Assembly (NCBI GenBank): GCA_013423325.1
Contig: BLJB01000221.1
Span: 1 to 24,779, forward strand
Direction of reading: 5' to 3'
DNA from: Usnea hakonensis
Taxonomy: Eukaryota; Ascomycota; Lecanoromycetes; Lecanorales; Parmeliaceae
DNA length: 24,779 bases
A program made the position numbers and the translations under genes. Under the pieces are notes generated by a model, which had not been told where the DNA came from, did no database searches, and worked only from the letters and a program-made list of their open reading frames with translations. Positions 10,885-20,061 of this stretch are shown piece by piece (the stretch's first letter is position 1; each line of letters opens with the position of its first letter).

Positions 10885-12541
10885 CTCGGAGCAGTACCGA
10901 TTATCTAGGTACCTTGTAGCTACCTCGCGCCGCCACGCGATAAAGAAAGCCGTAAGACGGCACGGCGGTGTTCGCGTTGGCTCCACTAGGCTACGTATTT
11001 CTGTTTTCCTCGAAAATGAAAAGAGGGGGAAATTACCCGGAAGGAGCAGCCCCGGTGCGCCACCCCCCCCACGGAGTACCGATAATCGAAATACCACCAC
11101 ACCACACAAAAGATCATTGGGCTGAATTTGACGGTAATCATTCCCCCTTCCCTGCTTTTCACCACCACCATTCTTTTTTCCGGGCTTTCGATATGTAGGC
11201 AGATATCTGCACGCGCATACGTATTATTGGGGAAATGCAGGGACCGGGACTTGGCTTATTTTTCTTTCGGTTTCCCTTTTTTTTTTTTCTCCTTGGGGCT
11301 GGGAGGATAGATCCGGTGCCGTGAGACCCGGCTACGGTAGTACGTACGTTTCTGTTATTCCGTGCGCTTGGGAAAAGCGAATACGGAGTACGTGCTTTGG
11401 TTCGGTGATGGCTGAGGTAAGTATGGATGTACTCGGCCGGATATTTGGGGACCTTGGTGATTGGGGATGGGGGAGGACAAGATTTCTGGGTTTGGGCGCG
11501 GATGGTGTTGTGTTTGGGAGATTGTGGTAAGAGTTGATTCGCATTGCTATTGGCAATTTCCCCTCCCCCTCCTAAACCGGCTCGGACCACCCCCTCCCTT
11601 TTGTCCATTCCCTTCATTTCCGTTTACGTTATCTATTATTAACCATTGTGGACATAAAGCGCTTACTTCAACCAGTATCCCTGCAGCCTCTACGCAGTAT
11701 CGAGAGGTCACTCTGGCCGTCACTCCAGACTGTTCGGCATGCGAATAAGGTAGGCTGGAGTGACGCTTACCTATACTTCTCTCGCAGAGGTCAGATGTAG
11801 GCCTGCCCTCTGGGCCTCTTGGCCTCTTCCGGTTCCTTGGGTACGCATGCATGCATGCATGTATTACTTGATAGCTCTATAAACGCAGTGAATATCTCTC
11901 TCCTCTCCTCTCTCCCCTCTCCCCGCTCACCTTCCCTTACTTGGGCAATGGCTTGGCGAACTGAGTACCTGTACGAGCGAGGAGACACCTTGCTTAAGTA
12001 CGAAAATACGAGAGTAGGGTGAAGGCGGAGGAAGGGCAGGGTTGTATTATTCAACTACTAATTGAAAGTTGGTGCGCGTGATTTGACTGAGCAGTATTGG
12101 TCTTGGTATCTCAAGGACTGACTGACTGCTTACTGCTTCTTCATTGCTGTGCTTTACGGCGTTGATATATCTCCATCTCTCCACCTCCTCTCTCCCCACA
12201 AATTCCCATCTCCAAATCCCATCTCCAACCCTCTCCATCTATATATATATCCTCTCTAAATCCCCTTCTCCAAATGCTCTTGCTCCCCATTTACTGTCGT
12301 CATGTATTTCTAACCCGTTGAGTACACAGTGTAACACTGAATTCCTTTATGTATGGATGGATGTAGGTATGTATGTAGGTATGGGGATTATCTGTATGAG
12401 CTGATGGTGAATGAATGAATGAATGAATGATGTGTTGGATATGAGATATGGGATGTGGGATGTGATATGCATTTAAGGTGTGGTATAGTATGGTAAGGTG
12501 GTGATATTGAGAGTTGGGGAGGGAGGGGGGGGGGATAGGGA

Positions 12542-12587
12542 NNNNNNNNNNNNNNNNNNNNNNNNNNNNNNNNNNNNNNNNNNNNNN
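12542..12587. other. Assembly gap (46 N)
   Basis: The gap is flanked on the left by a G-rich tract ending in G(n)ATAGGG (12525-12540) and on the right by CCCTAT followed by a long poly-C (12608-12629). The flanks are therefore roughly inverted complements, which may be why the assembly failed here. The true gap size is unknown. Confidence 0.95.
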
Positions 12588-12743
12588 CTTGACAAACCAA
12601 AAACCAACCCTATTACCCCCCCCCCCCCCTGGGCGGCCCAAAAAAAAAGGAGGAAGTTCCAAAACACACACACCCCAAGATCCCCCCCCCACCCAAAAAA
12701 AATATAAATATAAATAAAAGTACACCATCCATTCCTCCCTCAC

Positions 12744-14407
12744 TCACACAAAATCCTTCCTCCCCATCTCCATCTCCTCTCCCGACAACGACGTATCAAT
12801 CCTGACCTCATTCGTCCTCCAAATCCCCTCGCCATTCCCCTTCCCCACCCCCTTCCTCCCCCCCATCTCCACCGTACTAATAGACCCCGCTTTCGACCCA
12901 TAATGCCCGGGCTGGCCCACGTCCAGATTATGATATAGATTCCTACTGCTACCCTTGGTGGTGGGACTGCGGCCCATGAGGCCGAGGTCGTGGTCTGAGA
13001 TGGATTCGGGCCAGGGGGTTGGGTTGTGATTGTTGTTGTGATGGTTGTTGGTGGTTGTGGAGACCATGGGGTGGGAGGAGGTGGAGTAGTTGTTGCTGTG
13101 GTGGTTGGGTTTGTGGTTGTGGTGGCTGCGTTTGGAGGTCGGGGGGTAGGCGGGGTGGTTGTAGGAGGTGGAGCGTTTGGTGCGGCCGGTTATCCAGTGG
13201 AGGAATTTGGGGATGGTGGGGAAGGTGGCGCAGAGGATTATGGTGGTGAGTTCGCCGACGCTGTGGAGGGGGCGGGGGGTTAGTTGTTGTTGGTTGGGGA
13301 GAGAGTTGGGGGGATTACGTACTTCCATAGGCCAACTTTGATGATGGAGTATGTTCCGTCTGAGGTGTAGAGGAGGTCGACGGTGTAGGCGAGGCGCACT
13401 ACGCTGGCGACACAGGCGCTGGCGATGGATGGTGTTAGTAGGTGGACTTGGCTGAATTTTAGGCAGATGTTGTCATCTCTCCATCACTTACAAGAGACCA
13501 GTGGCAAACACGGCAGCTACGCCAATCTTCCTGGTGTTCTGCATCTGCAGGTTCCAGATGGCCACCATGGGAAGGATCAGTATCGAGAAATCGGAAATCA
13601 CATTCCAGACCCCGACGGCGATGTAATTGTTCTCGACGCCGATGCAGTGGCCTGGAACCATGGGGTTCCATATCCGCTCCCTCGGCGTGCACGCAAAGAT
13701 CTCGAGGAAGGTCTCGATGATGTAAAAGACGAGGTTGGTCCAGATGAGGACGTGGACCCCGTAAAAGACGAAGTTGCGCTTGTGCGCGACGAAAATCCTT
13801 TTGTATTGCAGGAGGATGGCGAGCTTTGCGATTGCGATGATGGGCCCGTAGATGATGGAGCCGATGTTTGAGGTCTAAAGGGGAAGGATTTGGTTAGGGA
13901 TGTTCCTTTGGGATTATTACTCGGGAACCAACTTTTGCGACTTTGACGGCATTGATCACATTCACATCCCACTGGTGACGTCCAGCGCCTTGAGACTGCG
14001 CATCCAGGATGACACCGCCAAAGGCGAGAATTCCCATCTGTTCTTCGCATGAGTCAACGGAACCCGCGCGTGGGGATCAGCGCATCACACATACCCAAGC
14101 AACCAAGCAACACCCTGATGAACAACAGTCAGCTTTTCTTCTCGCTCGCTGGGGATCCCTAAACTTCTTTGTTCAAAAAATACTGACAGTCTTCCCATTG
14201 CAATACTCGATCCACGCAATATTTTGTCAAGAGTCGCACAAACACAAATATGGTGGTGAGGGTAAAACAGACAGCCATTGTCGCATTGGTCACGGCCTCG
14301 AGAGTACCTGGCGGGTTGATGAAATTTGGCACGACGCCCGCCGGAGGCATCAGGGCTGGCGTTTGAGCCAGCTCTGCCGGTGTCAGACCTGCCAGAGGAT
14401 TCGCCAT
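12744..14407 (-). CDS. PTH11-type seven-transmembrane rhodopsin-like protein (450 aa, five introns, one microexon)
   Basis: Six exons: 14188-14407, 14095-14114 (20 nt), 13921-14037, 13492-13874, 13323-13418 and 12744-13260. Introns are 73, 57, 46, 73 and 62 bp. The 20-nt exon is needed to keep frame and supplies most of W-C-C-L-V-A-W at the start of helix 2. The start at 14407 is the first in-frame ATG. Hydrophobic segments near residues 39-60, 75-93, 121-143, 153-175, 203-228, 236-257 and 278-298 give seven helices of the fungal rhodopsin/PTH11-like domain (integral membrane, DUF-type receptor). R-L-L-T-K-Y and W-E-D-W between helices 1 and 2 are typical. No CFEM domain or signal peptide precedes it. 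The cytoplasmic tail (about 300-450) is hydrophilic, with a His/Asn-rich run at 325-358. Family members are proposed surface sensors, but most have no known ligand. Confidence 0.88.
14095..14114 (-). other. 20-nt microexon of the PTH11-type gene
   Basis: The exon is bounded by intron 14115-14187 (donor GTCAGT, CTGAC branch, acceptor CAG) and intron 14038-14094 (donor GTATGT, TTGAC branch, acceptor CAG). It completes the W74 codon and encodes C-C-L-V-A-W. Skipping it would shift the frame, because exon 1 ends after one base of a codon and exon 3 starts on a codon boundary. Confidence 0.75.
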
Positions 14408-16241
14408 ACTGCTCGCTCTCAAGAGTCACTCCGTCGGCGAACACGTAGGAAGATATTTATTGGCTATTCATTAAAATCTGGCCATGGCGAAGGCGGACAG
14501 CGAGATAAGGTCTATGAAATTTCCACCGACTGTGCCTCAGGGGTTCTCTTGACGGGTTGAAAGCTCGTAACCTCACCAACGTTTGATGTGCAAAAAGAAA
14601 AGAAAGGAAAATAGCATTTGGACCAATACTATGAACTTGTAAAGAGGGGAATTGGTTGGGTCTTCCAAACGTAAGCAAACGCCACATCTGCCATACGAGG
14701 GGTTAGTCCAAAAAGTCGGCCCATTTCCTTTTTTAATTGCTTCGAACTTCCTCTTTGGTGAAGATGCAACAATAATAATAATACTCGTAAATAATCATGT
14801 CGCATGTGCTCAAGAAGTCATTTGATTGGTAGATTAAAGCTTAGCATTTTTATCGGCGGGATTACCGACTCGGGGCAGGGCGAGGGAAAGGAATAATAAT
14901 ACCTTAAAGTGCGAATAAGGCACGGTACGATACTTAGTGATCCCGAGATGACGCCATGCGAGCACGAGCCACCCGAGTAATGTAAAGTAGCAAGTCCTCG
15001 CGAGGATATATGGAAGATAAGGAGATATAGAGTAGAGTAATGTAGGATGAGTCCGGACTGTCCGGACTCCGTACACGTAGAGCAGGTCATAGAGGTTGTG
15101 CCTGTATATGTGAGCCCATGACCATCTGCAGACATCCATGTGGGATTCACCAAAGAGGGGCAAACTTCAAAGTCTCCTGGAGAGCCGTTCAGTTGTGATC
15201 CCCCGAGTAAATCCGATAGTGCTCATCATGCGAATACGTAATAGGAATGATGATGATAATCTCATCAATACTCGCAAAACAAGCAAGTTGCGGTTAGTAG
15301 TAGTAAGTAGATAGATAGCAGCTTCTCCGGCGCCAAGCCATAAGATTTCGACCTAAAAGGTGGCTGTAAGCACTAGAAGCGCTATCGATTTAAGCGTCAT
15401 ACGGCGAGACCCGCTCCAACCCTAAGACGTTAGACGACCGAGACAACCACGGCGCAGCTAGCTCGAGCCCCAAAATGCTAGTGACCAATAGCAATGAGAC
15501 GGCGCTCAGGATGCGACAATGATGAGAGGGGGTTGCTTGCATGGAAATTTCAGATGGTGTGAATCATTTTGGGGAAGTTGGTTGGACGGAAATATGTAAC
15601 AGGCCAATGCTACCAAGAGCGATGGTGCGTTACGCGTGAATGTAGGTGGGTGGCATTGCCATCAGGGGCCCCCCTCGTCGGTGCTAATCGCTCTCCTTGT
15701 ATGCGTTACATCGTGCCTAAAGAGATTAAGAGATTTCTGACAGGGGTGCTCTTATAAATATCGGTCGATGCGCTCCTATTGATTTTTATTATGAGCATGT
15801 CGTAGACGCTCCTTGGAAGTGGAGCACTGAAACTACCCTCAAGTAACGACTGGGATGTACATGATCGTTTTGCGTCCAACTCCCCAGATTCAAATCCATT
15901 AGCACCTGCATTCAATCGAAACTCTGCTCTTTTGCGTCAAGCATCCACCACGTGCTCCTGAATATCCTCCGAAGCCTCCGATTGAGAAATGTCGTATAAA
16001 GTGGCGTGATAGCATCCTCCAATTTCCCTCCAGAGCCCCCCGGCCCCTTTTGCATCGCGTGACAAGATGGCCGTAGTGCTGAGTGATGAAAACTAGCTCT
16101 AGGCATCGCACGAATCTCTGTTGAAGAGGACCAGGCTCGTGCAATGCACCAAGAATAGAAGCAGAGAAGATTCGATTCACGTCGACGAGCAGAAGACCGG
16201 ATGATGAAGTTTGGTGTGAGTCGGCTCAGAAAGAAAGGCAA
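14408..16241. other. 1.8-kb gene-less stretch between the PTH11-type and UbiA genes
   Basis: No coding region is supported; open frames are short and without recognisable domains. It holds the PTH11-type promoter and the UbiA 3' region. A 21-bp palindrome (15049-15069) and a 12-bp palindrome TCCTCGCGAGGA (14995-15006) stand close together about 0.6 kb upstream of the PTH11-type start. Confidence 0.55.
15049..15069. promoter_or_regulatory. 21-bp perfect palindrome containing CGG-N5-CCG
   Basis: The arms GAGTCCGGAC and GTCCGGACTC are exact reverse complements around a single central base. The centre reads CGG, five bases, CCG, which is the half-site geometry of dimeric Zn2Cys6 regulators. It is about 640 bp upstream of the PTH11-type start codon. 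No Zn2Cys6 gene is present in this window. Confidence 0.45.
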
Positions 16242-17358
16242 TCATAGCCAGGAATCTCCTTTGATCCATTTGAAGAGCGGCATCAAATAGAGCATGACCA
16301 TCCACAAATTCCAGACTCGAAATGTCAACTTGTCGTCGGGGACTGATCTCTTCGTTAGAGTTCGAAAGATGACGACAGCCGCGGGAATCATCGAAATGGC
16401 ATAGGTGCCGGGACCCAAGTGCCAGAAGGTGGGACAGGCGATAGACCATACTACCATCGCGACGGCAATTGTCCACCTGGCGTAATCATCTCCAATCACA
16501 AGCGGGACGGTGTTTCTTCCGCGCAGGCCATCGCCGGCTTGATCGTACATGTCTTGGGTTTGCACGCTGGTGAAGACGACGGCACCAATGACCGCGAACC
16601 ACGGCAACGCAATTGGCTTGAAAGGGCTACCCAACAGATCGGTCCTGGAAGCGACCTCGGTTGCGCCGGACGCGTAAGAGAGAAAACCGCACGCATTGAT
16701 GAAGTTCCGGGTGATGCAGCTGTGATCTCCCCCTCCGAGATCGTTGTACCACCAGCCAAGGAAGATTAGAGCTAAACACTGCTTTAGACCTCCCAGCTTT
16801 ACACTCGCGATCAATGCTGCCGGATACAAACTCCACATCAACCACTTAGCATGCGTTTCAGACAACCTTCCGGACGGCATCGATCTCCATGGCTTGTTCT
16901 CACCGTCTTCCTCAATGGCCTCTGGTTGTCGTTGGTTATCAATGGCGAAGGGGAGGAGGTTGATCCAGCACCAGAATGCTACTCTCGGCGTCCGGCCGAG
17001 AATGGTCAAGAGGTTTGGAGATGGATTCGTTGTCAAGATTGGTCCTGAGAGAGCACTGAGGATACCAAAGGCCGTCTCGGGTCCGACGATGGTTTTCAAG
17101 TCGCTGTACGTGAAAAGCCATATCGTTTTGGCGTGGTAAGAGAGCACTTCTTTTGTTGAGATTAGGATTTCCTGGGATCAAGCATTAGAGAGAGATTGAC
17201 CGAACGAGGAACTTTGTTTGGGGGCCGAATTTCCCCACGATATGAGTATCACTTACTACAGGTCTCTGCCTCAATTGATGAATTTTCTCTCCTAGCCCCT
17301 GAACTTTTTGGCCCATTTCGCGACCCCCAAGTGCATCAATTGTGTTCTTTGCGTCCAT
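16242..17358 (-). CDS. UbiA-family integral membrane prenyltransferase or terpene cyclase (343 aa, one intron)
   Basis: Two exons, 17257-17358 and 16242-17171. The 85-bp intron (17172-17256) has donor GTAAGT and acceptor CAG and is phase 0. The start at 17358 has A at -3. The first 34 residues are hydrophilic and carry no signal peptide. The rest is a multi-helix membrane protein. The first active-site region reads D112-N-Q-R and continues to E-E-D123, then N126-K-P-W-R130 and P-S-G-R-L. The second is Q-D241-M-Y-D244-Q-A-G-D248 followed by R-G-R253-N-T-V-P. These match the two Asp-rich Mg/diphosphate sites of UbiA enzymes, in the variant form seen in fungal members. The enzyme would transfer a prenyl group from a polyprenyl diphosphate, or ionise one to make a terpene; which one cannot be told from sequence. 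It lies in an ER-type membrane by family analogy. It is divergent from the second P450. Confidence 0.88.
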
Positions 17359-18999
17359 GTTGACTGAGATGTGGTTGGGTGCAAGAGCAGAAGACGACAG
17401 AGCAAGGTAGATGGTGATATGAACGGAAATGGAGCACAGGCAAACGGACCGCAGCACTCCACAAGCCGATCAGGGCGGACAAGTCTAGCAATGAGGACTT
17501 TGTTTCTGACAGTCCCTCGGAGTCATTGCCTTATCTGTTCTGGCCGTGTTACTCCGTAAGCTGGTCCATTCTCTCTTGAATGGCTGGTTCTGATGGCGGT
17601 ACGATAGGATCTGCCCAATGATCAGAGTGCAAAAGTCTGTGCCGTGGGCATGCCGACCAGGGCTACAGTAGTCGTATTGGTGTCCAATTTAGGCCATGAT
17701 ATTAGATCAGGACCTTGATGATTTGTTCTATTCCCAGTAACGGCATGATGCATCCATACCGACCCAAGCAATTTAGGCTCCTCAACGGCAAAGTCACTGC
17801 ATAAGTCGGTATGAACTAAGAAACAAAAAAATTGGGCGCGTCTTTCCCTTCCTTGCTGCTAGTGGGAGTTAGTACTCTCTTCTAAAGTTCCATCGTCCCA
17901 TACAAGTCCGAAGTTTGGTTCCTCGCGTTCAAGAAGGCCGGTTCCAAAGAGCGCTCTGGACCGCTGTCATAGCTAGAGGATGAGGCTTTCTACTCTATCA
18001 TCACGTCATCGAGATATCTAGAGCTTCTTCTTTTGTCCCGCTCCTCTTTTCCCCCCTCTTTCATTCCCACGTTCCCACTTTCCCAGCACATGATAGGAAG
18101 AGTGGGATTGTCAAGTCAAGTAAGAAGGTACCTTGGATTTCAGTATGCTTATTAGTGGTGGCCGGAATTGAAGCTTTCTGGCTTGAAATAAGTCAGATAG
18201 TAGCGTTGACGGTAGGCTCGGAGTTTGCATCGAAACAAAGTTTTCGCCGCAGTGAAGTCAGTCAGTGCTCTTACTACGATACGAAAGTCGTGGGTACAAG
18301 GTGCTGCGAGGAGACCCTAAAAGGCGTGAAAACGTGGCTCGATGATGCGAAATGAAAACTCGGTCTAGGGAATTTGATTCGTGCGATTAAGAGGGGGTGG
18401 ACGATCATGTCACATGGACCAATTAACAAGTATGCAAACGCAAATGCAGGAGAGCGGATCTCTGAAGAAATTGATGGCATTACTTGATTAGTAGTAGTAG
18501 CGGAAACTTGAAAGATGATATTTTCTCTTTTCTCTCTTCTCCTCTTTGACTTTACTTTTTGACTTGTTCACTTATTTCTTTTTTCTCTGCTTCATTGAAG
18601 CGATTTTTAGATTTTGTCCATGCTATATACTTGGCCTTGCAAGAGCCAAGGTAACGGTTAAATGGACCGACTGGCAAAGGCAAGTGACCCCCACAATTTG
18701 CAAGGGAAAGAATTGTTTCAATAGCATAATGAAACAGATGCATGTGTCCGCTTCCCCATCCAATCAGGCTAGCCTCCATTTTGGAGAAAGGAGCCGTGGA
18801 GGCCCTAAAGGCTCTCTTGCTTGCTTAGCTCTTGATTAGCATATCCTTAGCTACACGCATATACGATCGCGAAGCAGTAGCCTTGATTCTTGAAGGAAGG
18901 ATAAAGGGTAAAACAGAAAAAGGAAAAGGAAAATGGGAAACGGAGTAGAGTAAGAAGATAGTCTGATAGAAGGATTTAGAGGCTAAAAGTTTAAACCAC

Positions 19000-19020
19000 G
19001 TACGAGTAAGATACTCGTAC
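19000..19020. repeat. Perfect 9-bp stem, 3-nt loop hairpin
   Basis: GTACGAGTA (19000-19008) is the exact reverse complement of TACTCGTAC (19012-19020), separated by AGA. It is about 1 kb upstream of the second P450 and 1.6 kb upstream of the UbiA gene. Confidence 0.6.
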
Positions 19021-19570
19021 CTACCTACCTACCCCCATACGCATATTCATATCCATCCCCAGTGCCGGGCTTCCGAATTTTCAACATCCTGTTTCGATCG
19101 CTGCATGCGGCGCCCTATCGTTGTCAACTTGTAGCGAGCTCAAAAGAAGGAGGGAAATCCTATTTCGTGATGTGTGAGATGAGGATGCGTTGAATGCGCA
19201 TAAGTTCAAAGGTACAAGTGATATTGGGAGAAATGCAGTGGATGATAGGCGCATTAAGGTTTTGCACCCAGGGAAGATTTCCGGGGAGAATTTCAACCCC
19301 ATGGTCCCCTTTTCCGCCTCACCTCTGGAATCCTTGAATTTTCAACCACTGAATTTTTTAAATTGCCATACATGTTGATATGAGATACATGATACATAAA
19401 CACCAGCTACCGGTTATTTGGGATGCTAAGCTAACCGTTGAGCTAAAGACCAGGTATCTGGTCGTTGGGTACCTTTTACATGTAATCATGCGGCGGGTTG
19501 TCATGCATGCATTGCTGATCTACCTTTTTTCAATTTTTGAATCAAATATATTTATTTTACCTGCCTTACC

Positions 19571-19594
19571 TTTACTTTACTTTACTTTACTTTA
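19571..19594. repeat. (TTTAC)n microsatellite
   Basis: Nearly five copies of TTTAC in tandem, in the divergent intergenic region. Confidence 0.9.
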
Positions 19595-19823
19595 GGTACT
19601 TTTAATTTACTTGGGCTTTTGGCTTGGGCTTACGGCTGACCCCGCCCAAAGCCATGCATCCATCCATCCCACCCACTCCTTAATTCCACCACAAAGTACT
19701 CCGTAATTTAATACCTTAACACTTTGTCTCAACCGAAGCTACCAGGCTAGATAGATTAATTAATTTTCGAGTAACGCTCTTTAGTGACCCGTTGAACAAG
19801 CGGTCTGCCAATTGTGAAGCCAA

Positions 19824-20047
19824 ATGCTATCTACTATTATTATTATTATCATTTTCCTACTACTGACTGTCACACAAGTCATCCCCCTCGGACAATGTCT
19901 TACTACTACTATGTGTGCCGTCTTCTCTGTCTCCACACTAGTCCGTTGGCGAGACTCAAAGCTAGACGTCACCTCAACATGGAACCTTCACACCTTTCAA
20001 GGTCTCGAGTGCTTGTAATGCGCGCTGAAAAGTACACCAACAGATAG
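19824..20047 (+). promoter_or_regulatory. Two chained upstream ORFs before the second P450
   Basis: A 64-codon frame runs from ATG at 19824 to TAA at 20016-20018. Its stop overlaps the next ATG (TAATG), which opens a 9-codon frame ending with TAG at 20045-20047, 14 nt before the P450 start. Both are in the likely leader, but the transcription start is unknown. The hydrophobic beginning of the first frame is simply a translated ATT repeat, so a functional peptide is unlikely. Confidence 0.3.
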
Positions 20048-20061
20048 ACTCGTTATCAAGA

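Larger units (their letters stand above)
10031..12743. other. 2.7-kb gene-less stretch with microsatellites and an assembly gap
   Basis: No coding region is supported. It holds the P450 promoter at the left and the 3' region of the PTH11-type gene at the right. Simple repeats seen are (GCAT)n at 11845-11861, a CT-rich run at about 11892-11930, a TA run at about 12239-12250 and (GAAT)n at 12409-12430. Poly-C runs are frequent right of the gap. Open frames here are short or low-complexity. Confidence 0.6.
17359..20061. other. 2.7-kb divergent intergenic region between the UbiA and second P450 genes
   Basis: No coding region is supported. It would serve as promoter for both flanking genes. A tight hairpin lies at 19000-19020, immediately followed by CTAC repeats (to about 19034), and (TTTAC)n is at 19571-19594. 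An ATT/TAT microsatellite at about 19831-19850 gives rise to a hydrophobic small upstream frame. Confidence 0.55.

Noticed and set aside
13026..13283. Gly/Val-rich frame on the plus strand
   Set aside because: It is the antisense shadow of the C-rich exon 6 of the PTH11-type gene.
15912..16241. 109-codon frame directly downstream of the UbiA gene
   Set aside because: No domain, no coding-like pattern, and the UbiA frame ends cleanly with TGA at 16242-16244.
19425..19445. tRNA D-arm-like stretch on the minus strand (reads TAGCTCAACGGTTAGC)
   Set aside because: No matching anticodon stem, T-loop (GTTCRA) or acceptor pairing could be found around it; at most a decayed fragment.
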